A stretch of DNA of 64,000 bases from Burkholderiales bacterium (lineage in GTDB: Bacteria > Pseudomonadota > Gammaproteobacteria > Burkholderiales > SG8-41), in assembly GCA_036262035.1 (NCBI GenBank), contig DATAJS010000005.1, positions 164,110 to 228,109 on the forward strand, in the 5' to 3' direction. The translations under genes and the position numbers were made by a program. Within the stretch, counting starts at the first letter, position 1. Each line of letters begins with the position of its first letter. The notes beneath the pieces were generated by a model that was given only the letters and a program-made list of their open reading frames with translations, was not told where the DNA came from and made no database searches. Positions 17,231-25,681 of this stretch are shown piece by piece.

Positions 17231-17689
17231 CTAAAGAGCCATCTCCATCACCACCGCGTCTTCGCGGCCTTCCGTCGCGGGATAGTAGCCGCGGCGCAGG
17301 CCGATCTCGGCGAACCCCGCGCGCGCGTACAGCGCCCTTGCCGCGCCGTTCGACGGCCGCACTTCGAGGAACATCCTGCCCGCGCCGTAATCGCGGGCGA
17401 GCTTCGCCAGGAAAGCGGTGAACGCGGCGCCGATGCCCTGGCGCTGCCATTGCGGCGCGACCGTGAGGTTGAGCAGATGCGCTTCCTCGGCGCCGACCGC
17501 GACGACGGCATACGCGGCGAGACCTCCGTCGCGCTCGGCGATCCAGCAGTGATAGCCCGCTCCGATCGAATCGGAAAAGTTGCCTCGCGTCCACGGGCTC
17601 GGATGCATCCTGCGCTCGATCGCCTCGACCGTGTCGAGATCGGCCGCGGTCATCCTGCGGTAGGTGTCAGGAAGCCGCGCGTTGTTCAT
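17231..17689 (-). CDS. rimI: Ribosomal-protein-alanine N-acetyltransferase RimI
   Basis: GNAT acetyltransferase, 152 aa. The acetyl-CoA loop is QWQRQGIGAAF near residues 83-93, with the motif-B segment LEVRPSNGAARALYARAGFAEIG after it, a close RimI match. It should acetylate the N-terminus of ribosomal protein S18. The start overlaps the tsaB 3' end by 23 nt, an arrangement conserved in many proteobacteria. Confidence 0.92.
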   Translation of the reverse strand: MNNARLPDTYRRMTAADLDTVEAIERRMHPSPWTRGNFSDSIGAGYHCWIAERDGGLAAYAVVAVGAEEAHLLNLTVAPQWQRQGIGAAFTAFLAKLARDYGAGRMFLEVRPSNGAARALYARAGFAEIGLRRGYYPATEGREDAVVMEMAL

Positions 17690-18350
17690 CGATGCGTAGC
17701 GCCACCTTGTTGCGCACGTAGACCGGCGCCGCGAGCTCGGGCGCGAGCGCTTCGCCCGCGGCGAAACGCGGAGCGGCGAGCCGCGCGATGTCGGCCGCGT
17801 GCGGATAGGCGTCGGGCTCGATACGCGCGAGCCGGTCGCCGTAGCGCGCTTGCAGCGCGTCGCGATAGGCGCGAAAGCCGCTCCCGCAGCCCACCCAGCC
17901 TTCACCCGGCACCTGCGGCCCTTGCGCCGCCGCGCACACGATCGGCTCGTGCACGGTGCGCCATACGCCCCCGTGCTTCTCGTAAGCGCCGAAATAGATC
18001 TCGTTCATGCGCGCGTCGATGCACGCGATCACGCGGTCGGCGCCGCTGCCTTCGGCCATCGCAAGGAGCGTCCCGACGCCGACGACCGGCAGGTTCGCGC
18101 CGAACGCGAGGCCCTGCACCACGCCGCAGGCGATGCGCAACCCGGTGAAAGAGCCGGGTCCTTCGCCGTACGCGATACCGTCGAGGCCGGCGAGCGCAGC
18201 TCCGCGCTCGCGCAGCAGCGCATCGACCATGCCGAGCACGAGGCGCGAATGCGTCTGTCCCGCGAGCTCGCCCCGCTCGACCGTCTCGCCGTCGAGATGG
18301 AGCGCGGCCGAGCAGTATTCGGTCGAGGTGTCGATGGCGAGGATGTTCAA
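17667..18350 (-). CDS. tsaB: tRNA threonylcarbamoyladenosine biosynthesis protein TsaB
   Basis: A 227-aa ASKHA-fold protein that partners TsaD in making t6A37 on tRNA. The N-terminus NILAIDTSTEYCSAAL and the motif GEGPGSFTGLRIA (about residues 62-74) are diagnostic. Aligning to the family places the start at a TTG codon (18350-18348); no ATG or GTG is available at that point and the ribosome site is weak. It overlaps rimI downstream. Confidence 0.92.
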   Translation of the reverse strand: MNILAIDTSTEYCSAALHLDGETVERGELAGQTHSRLVLGMVDALLRERGAALAGLDGIAYGEGPGSFTGLRIACGVVQGLAFGANLPVVGVGTLLAMAEGSGADRVIACIDARMNEIYFGAYEKHGGVWRTVHEPIVCAAAQGPQVPGEGWVGCGSGFRAYRDALQARYGDRLARIEPDAYPHAADIARLAAPRFAAGEALAPELAAPVYVRNKVALRIDEQRAAS

Positions 18351-18382
18351 CGGGGCGCAATTCCAGTGAGCTCCGGCGGATT

Positions 18383-20320
18383 TTACCGTAGCAACGCCGC
18401 CGTTCTCGCCGCGCACCACGCTTTCCACATCGCTCGATAGGCCCGCTCCAGGTCGCGCGTATACCCCGCTTCGTCCATGAGCGCAGAGACCCGGAAACGC
18501 TCGCGTATCGCGGCGCGCCGTGCGCCGTCGGCGCGTCCGTGGCGCGCGAGGTCGGCGGCGATGCGCACGTAGGCGTCGGCTCCGTCCGCGATCCACTCGC
18601 CGAATCCCGCCGACGCGAGAATGCTCGAGCCGCTGCGCGACACCGACGTCTCGCCGCGCAGCGTGACGACCGGCACGCCCATCCACAGCGCGTCGCACAC
18701 GGTGAAGCCGCCGCTGTACGGCGTGGTGTCGAAGCACACGTCGACCTCGCGGTACGCGGCGTAGTACTCCGATTGCGTGAGCCGCGGCAGGAGCCGCACG
18801 CGCGCGCGGTCGATTCCCGCCGCTTCGAATCTTTCCAGCAGGTCGCGCTGCGCTTCGCCGCGCGGCACCGTGAGCATCGTCAGCGTCGATCCCGGGGCCG
18901 CGTGCAGCGCCGCGATCCACAGCCCGAGCGTGGTTTCGGACGCTTTCGCGTAGCGGTTGAAGGAGCCGAAGCACACGGGCCGCTCCCCGTGGCCTGCATC
19001 GGAGACTTCGATGCGCGCCTCGTGCGGCGGGCGATAGCTCCAGAGGCTACGCGGCAGGCGCTGCAAGGTCTCGGTGTTGAAGGGCTCGGTGCCCGGCGGA
19101 TCGAGCACGGCGTCGGTCAGCCGGTGCGTCATCGAAGTCAGGCCGCTCGTCGAGATATAGGCGAACCACGTGACCTGCACCGGAGCGGGACGGCGCGCGA
19201 ACGCGCCCATGCGCGACGCGGTGGTGTAGCCCGCGAGGTCGACGAGGATGTCCACCCCGTCGGCCTCGATCCGCGCCGCGAGCGCGGCATCGTCGAGGTC
19301 CTGCACATCGCGCCACAGATCGAAGCGCGGACGCATGCGCTCGGTGTAGGCGTCCGCCTTCGACGACAGCGAATACGCGATCGGCGCGACCGCATCGGGG
19401 TCGTGATGCTCGAGCACGTGCTCGAGGAGCAGCGAACAGGTATGCGCATGCAGGTCGCCGGAAAGATAGCCGACGCGCAGGCGCTTGCCGGGCTCGGGGA
19501 CATTCGCATGCGGCAGGACGCGCGCCGGCGCTTCGGCTTCGAAGAGCGCAGCGACGCGCCGGTGCTCGGCGGAGAGCTCGCGGGCGCCCAGCTTGTCCGA
19601 GAACAGCAGCGTGAAAAGAGCGACGACGCGCGTCCGCTGCGATGCCGGGTGTGCGTCGAGCGTGCGACGCGCGAGCGCGATCGCCTCCTCGATCCGGCCG
19701 ATCTCGGTGAGCGCGAGCACCACGCCGAGCGCGGCGTCGGCGGAATCGGGCGCGGCCTCGAGGGCGCGCCGATGGCTGCGGAGCGCCTCGTCGATGTCGC
19801 CGGTGCGGTACAGCAGGAGCGAGTAGTTCCTGAGCGCGCCGGCGTGCGCCGGATCGACGTCGAGCGCGGCGCGCAGCTCGCGCAACGCAGCGGGCATATC
19901 GCCGCCGGCTTCGAGCGCGTCGGCGAGCACGATACGCGCGTCGACGAACGACGGAGCGGCGTGCACGGCCCGCGCGAGCGACACGGCGGCTTCGGCGTTG
20001 CGGCCGTGCGCGCGGTGCAGACGCCCGAGGTTGTAATGCGCCACCGCCGAGCCCGGCGCGAGCGCGGCGGCGCGCTCGAACGCTGCCGACGCGTCGGCGT
20101 CGCGTCGCTGGAGCTGGAGCGCGAGGCCGAGGCTCAGCCATGCAGCGGCGGAGCCGGGCGCGAGCCCCAGCGCCTCGCGCGAGAGCCGCTCGGCTTCAGC
20201 GTGCTCGCCGCGAGCGTCTGCCTGCTCGGCGCGATCGAGCAACGCACCCACCGCGCCGGCGCTGCCGCGCGCTTTCAGTGCGCCCGCTACGTTGCGCGCG
20301 AGTTTTCCGAGGAAGCTCAT
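18383..20320 (-). CDS. TPR-containing O-GlcNAc transferase-like (SPINDLY-type) protein
   Basis: A 645-aa soluble protein. The N-terminal half (about residues 30-240) is a series of TPR repeats (AAWLSLGLALQ, AVAHYNLGRLHRAHGR, AGALRNYSLLLYRTGD). The C-terminal half is a GT41-type glycosyltransferase: LRVGYLSGDLHAHTC near 285, HDPDAVAPIAYS, DILVDLAGYT, GSFNRYAKASETTL, and YSGGFTVCDALWMGVPVVTLRGET. Family members transfer a sugar to Ser/Thr of proteins; the bacterial targets are largely unknown. It is transcribed divergently from the dehydrogenase at 20455. Confidence 0.88.
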   Translation of the reverse strand: MSFLGKLARNVAGALKARGSAGAVGALLDRAEQADARGEHAEAERLSREALGLAPGSAAAWLSLGLALQLQRRDADASAAFERAAALAPGSAVAHYNLGRLHRAHGRNAEAAVSLARAVHAAPSFVDARIVLADALEAGGDMPAALRELRAALDVDPAHAGALRNYSLLLYRTGDIDEALRSHRRALEAAPDSADAALGVVLALTEIGRIEEAIALARRTLDAHPASQRTRVVALFTLLFSDKLGARELSAEHRRVAALFEAEAPARVLPHANVPEPGKRLRVGYLSGDLHAHTCSLLLEHVLEHHDPDAVAPIAYSLSSKADAYTERMRPRFDLWRDVQDLDDAALAARIEADGVDILVDLAGYTTASRMGAFARRPAPVQVTWFAYISTSGLTSMTHRLTDAVLDPPGTEPFNTETLQRLPRSLWSYRPPHEARIEVSDAGHGERPVCFGSFNRYAKASETTLGLWIAALHAAPGSTLTMLTVPRGEAQRDLLERFEAAGIDRARVRLLPRLTQSEYYAAYREVDVCFDTTPYSGGFTVCDALWMGVPVVTLRGETSVSRSGSSILASAGFGEWIADGADAYVRIAADLARHGRADGARRAAIRERFRVSALMDEAGYTRDLERAYRAMWKAWCAARTAALLR

Positions 20321-20454
20321 CGAGGCCGATTATCTACGCCGCGGGTCAGTGCGGCCAAGCCGCACCTCCCCGCGCAACGGCGCGCTCATGCGCCGGCGCG
20401 CGTCACAGCCCGGCGCATTATCATTCGCGCTTTACGACATCCGGAGCTGAGCGC

Positions 20455-21507
20455 GTGCGCACGTACAGGATTGCGGCAATACCCGGCGACGGGATAGGGA
20501 TCGAGGTCATCGCGGCAGGCGTGCAGGTGCTCGACGTGCTGGCGCAGCGCGACGGCACGTTCAGGCTCGAGTTCGAGCACTTCCCGTGGAGCAGCGAGTA
20601 CTTCCTGAAGAACGGCTACTACATTCCGGAAGGGGGTCTTACGAAGCTCAAGACGTTCGACTCGATCTTCTTCGGCGCGGTCGGCGCGCCCAACGTGCCG
20701 GACCACGTGTCGCTGTGGGGGCTGCGGCTGCCGATCTGCCAGGGCTTCGACCAGTACGCGAACGTGAGGCCGGCGCGGGTGCTGCCGGGCATCACCAGCC
20801 CCTTGCGCGGCGGCGAGGACATCGACTGGGTGATCGTCCGCGAGAATTCCGAAGGCGAATATTCCGGCGCCGGCGGCCGCGCGCACCGCGGACTGCCGGA
20901 AGAGGTGGCGACCGACGTCGCGTTGTTCACGCGCACGGGTGTGGAGCGCATCCATCGCTACGCTTTCGAGCTCGCGCGCTCGCGGCCGCGCAAGCACCTC
21001 ACGCTCGTCACCAAGTCGAACGCGCAGCGTCACGGCATGGTGATGTGGGACGAGATCTTCTACGAAGTCGCGCAAGGCTATCCCGACGTCGAGACGCAGC
21101 GCGTGCTCGTGGACGCGGTGACGACGCTGATGGTCGGACGCCCGCGGTCGCTCGACACCGTCGTCGCGACCAACCTGCACGCCGACATCCTCTCCGACCT
21201 CGCGGCCGCGCTGACCGGCAGCCTCGGCATCGCGCCGACGGCGAACCTCAATCCCGAGCGCAGGTTCCCGTCGATGTTCGAGCCGATCCACGGCTCGGCG
21301 TTCGACATCACGGGCAAAGGCATCGCCAACCCGGTCGCGACGTTCTGGACCGCGTCGATGATGTTGGATCACCTCGGCGAGAAAGACGCCTCCGTGCGGC
21401 TCATGAAAGCCGTCGAGGCCGTCACCGCGAAAAAGCTCCACACCCCCGACCTCGGCGGCGAAGCGACGACCGAGCTGGTGACGGAAGCGGTGTGCGACGC
21501 GCTTTAA
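20455..21507 (+). CDS. Tartrate dehydrogenase/decarboxylase (D-malate dehydrogenase family)
   Basis: A 350-aa NAD-dependent beta-decarboxylating dehydrogenase of the isopropylmalate/isocitrate family. It opens RTYRIAAIPGDGIGIEV and carries VRENSEGEYSGAGG, which is typical of the tartrate/D-malate branch (TtuC/DmlA), and EPIHGSAFDITGKGIANP. It should oxidise tartrate or D-malate to a 2-oxoacid. The start is a GTG at 20455 with GGAG 8 nt upstream; the frame is open further upstream but homology begins here. The nearby Bug receptor and CoA transferase suggest a carboxylic-acid catabolic region. Confidence 0.88.
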   Translation: MRTYRIAAIPGDGIGIEVIAAGVQVLDVLAQRDGTFRLEFEHFPWSSEYFLKNGYYIPEGGLTKLKTFDSIFFGAVGAPNVPDHVSLWGLRLPICQGFDQYANVRPARVLPGITSPLRGGEDIDWVIVRENSEGEYSGAGGRAHRGLPEEVATDVALFTRTGVERIHRYAFELARSRPRKHLTLVTKSNAQRHGMVMWDEIFYEVAQGYPDVETQRVLVDAVTTLMVGRPRSLDTVVATNLHADILSDLAAALTGSLGIAPTANLNPERRFPSMFEPIHGSAFDITGKGIANPVATFWTASMMLDHLGEKDASVRLMKAVEAVTAKKLHTPDLGGEATTELVTEAVCDAL

Positions 21508-21524
21508 CTTCCAAAAGCAATCGA

Positions 21525-21720
21525 CCGCAAAGGACGCCAAGGACGCAAAGGAAAAGCAAAAGCGACGTCAAACGATTCGTCATTCCCGCGCAGCCGGGAA
21601 TCCATTTTCAAAACCGTCAAAGTCAAATTGGATTCCCGATCACTTCCGCTACCGCGGGTCGGGAATGACGATGTTTATCGCCTCTCCTCTGCGCGCTTCT
21701 GTGCGCCTCTGCGTTAAAAC
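21525..21720. repeat. CGCAAAGGA-type arms around a REP-like element
   Basis: The left arm (about 21529-21552) repeats CGCAAAGGA/CGCCAAGGA. The right arm (about 21680-21718) repeats TCTGCGC, whose reverse complement CGCAGAGGCGCACAGA resembles the left arm. The element at 21578-21670 sits in the loop. This is the same word-repeat hairpin design as elsewhere in the window, between two convergent genes. Confidence 0.6.
21578..21670. repeat. Dispersed 90-bp palindromic element, copy 1 (CGTCATTCCCG ... CGGGAATGACG)
   Basis: Terminal inverted repeats CGTCATTCCCG and CGGGAATGACG enclose two internal hairpins (ATTCCCGCG...CCGGGAAT, then GGATTCCCGATC...GGGTCGGGAAT). Copy 2 is at 24457-24545, with the same ends and order. 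The ATTCCC...GGGAAT core resembles the Neisseria dRS3 type. Both copies lie between convergent genes. Confidence 0.85.
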
Positions 21721-21726
21721 ACGCCG

Positions 21727-22695
21727 TCAATCGATCTTGGCGCCGGAGGCTTTCACCGCCTTGCCCCACTTCGCGATCTCGTTCTTGATGAACTGCGCGA
21801 AGTGCTCCGGCGTATCCGCGCCGATGTCGCCGCCTTCGGCCGCGAAGCGGTGCTGCACGTCCGGCTGCTTGAGGATGCGCACGAGCTCGCCGTGCAGCCT
21901 GGCGAGGACGTCCTTCGGCAGCCCGGCCGGCGCCATCACGCCGTACCAGTTCGTCACCTCGTAGCCCGGTACGCCGGCCTCGGCGATCGTCGGGATGTTG
22001 GGCAGCGTCGCCATGCGCTTCGCCGAGGTCACGCCGAGACCGCGGACGCGTCCCGACTGCAGGTGGGGCAGCGCGGGCGGGATGCTGCTCAGGTAGATCG
22101 CGATCTCGCCGCCCATCAAGCCGGTGAAAGCCGGCACCGCGCCCTTGTACGGGATGTGCGTCATCCTGATGTTCGTCATCGTCTTCAGCAGCTCGGTGCC
22201 GAGATGGCCGGTCGTGCCGTTGCCCGGCGAGCCGAACGTGACCGTATCGGGCTTCGCTTTGGCGATCGCGATCAGCTCCTTCAGGTTCTTCGCCGGAAAC
22301 GACGGGTGGGCGACGAGCACGAGCGGCGAGGTCAGCGCCAGCGTGATCGGCTGCAGGTCTTTCACCGGGTCGTACGGCAGCTTCGAATACAGCGCCGGCG
22401 CGATGCCCACGTTCGCGAGCTGGCCCAGCACGAGGTTGTAGCCGTCCGGCGGCAGCTTGGTCGCGGCGGCGAGGCCGATCGTCCCGCCCGAGCCCGGACG
22501 GTTATCGGCGATCACCTGCTGTCCCCACGCCCTGGTGAGCTCGGTCGCCAGCGTGCGCGAGATCACGTCGGTGCCGCCGCCGGGGGGAAACGGGATGATC
22601 CAGCGAATCGGCTTGCTCGGATAGTTCTGAGCGTGGGCGGAGAATGCCGCGCAGACGGCAGCCGCGGCGATGCAGGTTCGGGTGATGCGTTTCAT
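21727..22695 (-). CDS. Bug-family tripartite tricarboxylate transporter receptor (TctC-like)
   Basis: A 322-aa periplasmic receptor. The signal peptide is residues 1-22 (ending SAHA), then the Bug hallmark YPSKPIRWIIPFPPGGGTDVISR. GSPGNGTTGHLGTELL and HIPYKGAVPAFTGLMGG are further family signatures. Bug proteins bind dicarboxylates and related ligands and normally feed TctA/TctB; no such permease genes are nearby, as is common in Burkholderiales. It lies 18 nt downstream of a family-III CoA transferase and is almost certainly co-transcribed. Confidence 0.92.
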   Translation of the reverse strand: MKRITRTCIAAAAVCAAFSAHAQNYPSKPIRWIIPFPPGGGTDVISRTLATELTRAWGQQVIADNRPGSGGTIGLAAATKLPPDGYNLVLGQLANVGIAPALYSKLPYDPVKDLQPITLALTSPLVLVAHPSFPAKNLKELIAIAKAKPDTVTFGSPGNGTTGHLGTELLKTMTNIRMTHIPYKGAVPAFTGLMGGEIAIYLSSIPPALPHLQSGRVRGLGVTSAKRMATLPNIPTIAEAGVPGYEVTNWYGVMAPAGLPKDVLARLHGELVRILKQPDVQHRFAAEGGDIGADTPEHFAQFIKNEIAKWGKAVKASGAKID

Positions 22696-22713
22696 GCTTG
22701 CTCCTCGGTGTTG

Positions 22714-23907
22714 TCAACTGCGCGATGCGACGACGTTGCCGCTGACCATCGCATCGATCTGTTGCTCGGTGTAACCCACGCTCGCGAGCGCCTCGCGCGT
22801 GTGCTCGCCGGCCTGCGGCACGTCGAGCCGCGTGCCGAAGCGCCGGCCGCCCATCTCGATCGGCAGCACCGGCACCTTGGTCTTCGCGCCGTTCTGCAGC
22901 GTCACCGGCGCGAGCCCGCCGGAAGCGTTGAGGTGAGGATCGTCGAAGAGGTCTTCGGGCTTGGCGATGGGCGCGAAAGGCAAGCCCAGCTCCTCGCACT
23001 TGTCCATGAGCGCCTGCTTGCTCATCTTCGAGAAGATATCGGTCACGATCGGCAGGATGCGCGGACGCTCTTCGACGCGCTGCGGGTTGGTCTTGAGCGA
23101 CGGGTCCGCCAGCAGGTCGGTCAGCCCGAACGCTTCGCAGAAGATCTTCCACTGCGTGTCGGTGACGACGCCCACGAAGACGAGCTCGCCGTCCTTCGTC
23201 TTGAAATTGTCGTACAGCGCCCATGCGCGGATGCGGTCGGGCATCGGCGTCACGGGCTTGCGGGTGATCAGGCCTTCCATCATGTGCTGCGCCATCAGGA
23301 AAGCGCAGCTTTCGTACAAGGCGCTCTGCACGTACTGCCCCTGCCCCGTCTCCTTGCGCTGGTGGAGCGCGCCGAGGATCGCGATCGCCGCGAACATGCC
23401 GCCCATCACGTCGATCACCGAAGCGCCGGCGCGCAAGGGTCCGTAGCGCCCGCCGGTCATGTACGCGAGCCCGCCCATCATCTGCACCACCTCGTCGAGG
23501 CCGGTGCGATGGTCGTACGGCCCCGGCAGGAAACCTTTCAGCGAGCAGTAGATGATGTCCGGCTTCGCCTTGCGCGCGCCTTCGTAGCCGAAGCCGAGCT
23601 TGTCCATCGCGCCCGGACGGAAGTTCTCGGTGACGACGTCGGCGCTCGCGATCAGCTTCAGCACCGCGGCCTTGCCCTCTTCCGATTTGAGATCGACCGC
23701 GATGCTCTTCTTGTTGCGGTTGTAGGTCGGGAAGAAGCCCGCGCCGGAAGCGACGAGCTTGCGGGTGTGGTCGCCGTCCAGCGGCTCGACCTTGATCACC
23801 TCGGCGCCCATGTCGGCGAGCACGAGGCCGCAGGTCGGCCCCATCACGACGTGGCAGAACTCGATGACGCGGATGCCTGCGAGCGGAAGGCGGCTGGTTG
23901 GGCTCAT
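22714..23907 (-). CDS. Family-III CoA transferase (CaiB/Frc family)
   Basis: A 397-aa enzyme. The family N-terminus PLAGIRVIEFCHVVMGPTCG is clear, as are ADMGAEVIKVEPLDGD and the catalytic-Asp region AVDLKSEEGK. These enzymes move CoA between carboxylic acids, such as formyl/oxalyl, carnitine or succinyl substrates. The substrate is not evident. The coupled Bug receptor suggests that the acid taken up is activated by this enzyme. A ribosome site (GGAGTTCCCC) precedes the ATG. Confidence 0.93.
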   Translation of the reverse strand: MSPTSRLPLAGIRVIEFCHVVMGPTCGLVLADMGAEVIKVEPLDGDHTRKLVASGAGFFPTYNRNKKSIAVDLKSEEGKAAVLKLIASADVVTENFRPGAMDKLGFGYEGARKAKPDIIYCSLKGFLPGPYDHRTGLDEVVQMMGGLAYMTGGRYGPLRAGASVIDVMGGMFAAIAILGALHQRKETGQGQYVQSALYESCAFLMAQHMMEGLITRKPVTPMPDRIRAWALYDNFKTKDGELVFVGVVTDTQWKIFCEAFGLTDLLADPSLKTNPQRVEERPRILPIVTDIFSKMSKQALMDKCEELGLPFAPIAKPEDLFDDPHLNASGGLAPVTLQNGAKTKVPVLPIEMGGRRFGTRLDVPQAGEHTREALASVGYTEQQIDAMVSGNVVASRS

Positions 23908-24039
23908 GGGGAACTCCTCGGAGGGAACGCGATTTTAGCCGTGATAGGACGTAGCGCCGCCAGGCGCTCTAAGCGCGCCTTTCGCGCGGCGAGGGTCAGC
24001 GAAGCTGGCCCGAAGCAGCGGCGTAGACCTTTCCGCGAC

Positions 24040-24069
24040 TACAATTCGCGCGGGCCGTCGGCCGACGGC
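24040..24069 (+). promoter_or_regulatory. ridA -10 element and 16-bp perfect palindrome
   Basis: TACAAT at 24040-24045 is a good -10. Eight bases further, GCCGTCGGCCGACGGC (24054-24069) is a perfect 16-bp palindrome at the expected transcription start. It could be an operator or an RNA hairpin in the ridA leader. No good -35 is visible. Confidence 0.45.
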
Positions 24070-24089
24070 AACATCACGGAGAAAGCGAA

Positions 24090-24446
24090 ATGAAAGATAT
24101 CGTCAGGGTCGACCCGATCGGCGGAAAACTCTCGGACGCCGTAGAGCACAACGGCCTGGTCTACCTCGCGGGACAGGTCTCGGAAAAGCTCGACGGCGAC
24201 ATGAAGGCGCAGACCGAGGACGTGCTGCGCGCGATCGACGCGCTGCTCGCGAAGTGCGGCAGCGACAAGTCGCGGATCCTGACCGCCACCTGCTACATCA
24301 AGGACATGAAGCAGAAGCCGGGCATGGACGAAGCGTGGATGGCGTGGGTCGACCGGAGCAATCCGCCGGCGCGGGCGACCGTGCAGGTGGAGCTGGGGTC
24401 GCCGGATACGCTCGTCGAGATTCAGTGCATCGCCGCCAAGCGCTGA
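24090..24446 (+). CDS. RidA/YjgF-family protein
   Basis: A 118-aa RidA-superfamily protein, slightly short for the family. It shows VYLAGQVSE, QTEDVLRAIDALLAKCGSD and the conserved arginine region PPARATVQVEL. Classic RidA hydrolyses reactive enamines and imines made by PLP enzymes; several subfamilies have other roles. A ribosome site (GGAGAAAGCGAA) precedes the ATG. It is divergent from the CoA transferase and may belong to the same catabolic region. Confidence 0.85.
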   Translation: MKDIVRVDPIGGKLSDAVEHNGLVYLAGQVSEKLDGDMKAQTEDVLRAIDALLAKCGSDKSRILTATCYIKDMKQKPGMDEAWMAWVDRSNPPARATVQVELGSPDTLVEIQCIAAKR

Positions 24447-24456
24447 GGCGCCGCGT

Positions 24457-24545
24457 CGTCATTCCCGCGAAGGCGGGAATCCATTCCTGAAGTCGAGGCC
24501 TTGAAAATGGATTCCCGATCCCGCTCGCGCGGGTCGGGAATGACG
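24457..24545. repeat. Dispersed 90-bp palindromic element, copy 2
   Basis: Same terminal inverted repeats and nested hairpins as the copy at 21578-21670: CGTCATTCCCGCG, GGCGGGAATCCATT, a 20-nt spacer, AATGGATTCCCGATC, CGGGTCGGGAATGACG. It lies between convergent ridA and the DGQHR gene. Confidence 0.85.
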
Positions 24546-24550
24546 GTCCG

Positions 24551-25681
24551 TCAGTCGCGCGACTTGGCGGGACTTTTGACCTCGATCCCCGCCCATTTCG
24601 CGAGATCGCGGTGGATGCGGGCCACGCGCTCGATCTGACCTTTCGCCGGGAAGCGCTCGTAAAAGCCGTCCGCGCGGAAGTTGCGCTGCTGCTCGGACCA
24701 CGGGGCGAGGCGCTCTTCCCAGCGCTTGACGCGGCCTTCGGGCGGGTCGGCGTCCGCGCGCGCGAGGTCGGCGCAGGCGCGCACCATCGCCTTCAGCGTC
24801 ACCGGCTTGGTGACCATGTAGTTGTCGTTGCCCCAGGTGTCGCCCCACACCTTCGCCGCGGCCTTGAAGAAGTCGCGGATGATCTCGTAGTACTTCTCGC
24901 CTTCGCGGTACAGGTTGGTGTGCGTCTTGATCTTCTTCCAGTCGGCGCTCACCCAGCGGTGCAGCTCGTTGAAGAGCTCCGCCTGCAGGATCCACTTGTC
25001 CTGCTGGCTGCGCCCGCCGAGACGGTTGATGCGGTACTGCAGCGGGCTGTCGTCTTCCTTGTACAGGTCTTCGACGAGGCGGGCCGCGAAGCGCCGGTCG
25101 GGATCGGCCCACGATACGCGCTCGTAGAGGTCGACGAGGTGCGACTTGTTGATGCGCGTCGGGGTCGAGTTGATGATGACGAACATCTCGGCGGCGAAGT
25201 CCTCAGAGCGCCCGTCGAAGATGACGCACGGCACGTTGATCGTCGCCGCTTCGGCCGGATGCTCCTTGAGGTAGAAGCGCAGGGCCGCGAGGCGGTGCTG
25301 CCCGTCGATGATGAGGTAGCGCGCGCTCGGCTCCTGGAGGTTGCCGATGGTGTCGCCGTTGGTCGCGGAGAAGCGCAGCGTCTCGGCCGTGAACAGCAGG
25401 ACGGTGCCGGGGATCGGCGGCTGGCTCACCGCCATCTCGTAGAAATTCCTGAGCGCCCTCACCTTCGCCCTCGAAAGCTGGCGCTGGAAAGCCTCATCGG
25501 TGCGCTCGACGCGCGCGATGAACTGGGCGATCTCGTCGTTCTGCGGGACGGTGTGCGGCGCGATGTCCTCACCCTCGCCGTAGAAACGGCTGATGAATCG
25601 CACCTTGTCGAGCACGTCCTTGGCAGGGTAGCTGGCGAAGTAGAAAACGCCGTCTTTCTGCCTGATCCGCGTAGCTAGCAT
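24551..25681 (-). CDS. DGQHR-domain protein (DndB-like), orphan
   Basis: A 376-aa protein with the DGQHR signature at residues 126-130 (YLIIDGQHRLAAL) and the accompanying INSTPTRINKSHLVDLY near 190-206. The domain is found in DndB, the regulator of DNA phosphorothioation clusters, and in stand-alone proteins of unknown function related to ParB-like folds. No dndACDE or dndFGH genes are adjacent, so a role in sulfur modification is not supported here. The ATG at 25681 has GGGAG upstream. The upstream region contains TAGAAT, a possible -10. Confidence 0.8.
   Translation of the reverse strand: MLATRIRQKDGVFYFASYPAKDVLDKVRFISRFYGEGEDIAPHTVPQNDEIAQFIARVERTDEAFQRQLSRAKVRALRNFYEMAVSQPPIPGTVLLFTAETLRFSATNGDTIGNLQEPSARYLIIDGQHRLAALRFYLKEHPAEAATINVPCVIFDGRSEDFAAEMFVIINSTPTRINKSHLVDLYERVSWADPDRRFAARLVEDLYKEDDSPLQYRINRLGGRSQQDKWILQAELFNELHRWVSADWKKIKTHTNLYREGEKYYEIIRDFFKAAAKVWGDTWGNDNYMVTKPVTLKAMVRACADLARADADPPEGRVKRWEERLAPWSEQQRNFRADGFYERFPAKGQIERVARIHRDLAKWAGIEVKSPAKSRD

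Noticed and set aside
20322-20358. Sigma-70 promoter TTGGCC-18-GATAAT for the O-GlcNAc transferase-like gene
   Set aside because: It would start transcription almost at the ATG, leaving no leader or ribosome site, so I do not list it.
20420-20440. Fur box between the O-GlcNAc transferase-like gene and the dehydrogenase (CATTATCATTCGC)
   Set aside because: Only one half resembles the consensus; no second half-site is present.
24551-25681. DNA phosphorothioation (Dnd) defence system
   Set aside because: Only the DGQHR protein is present; none of the dndA, C, D, E or restriction genes are in the window.
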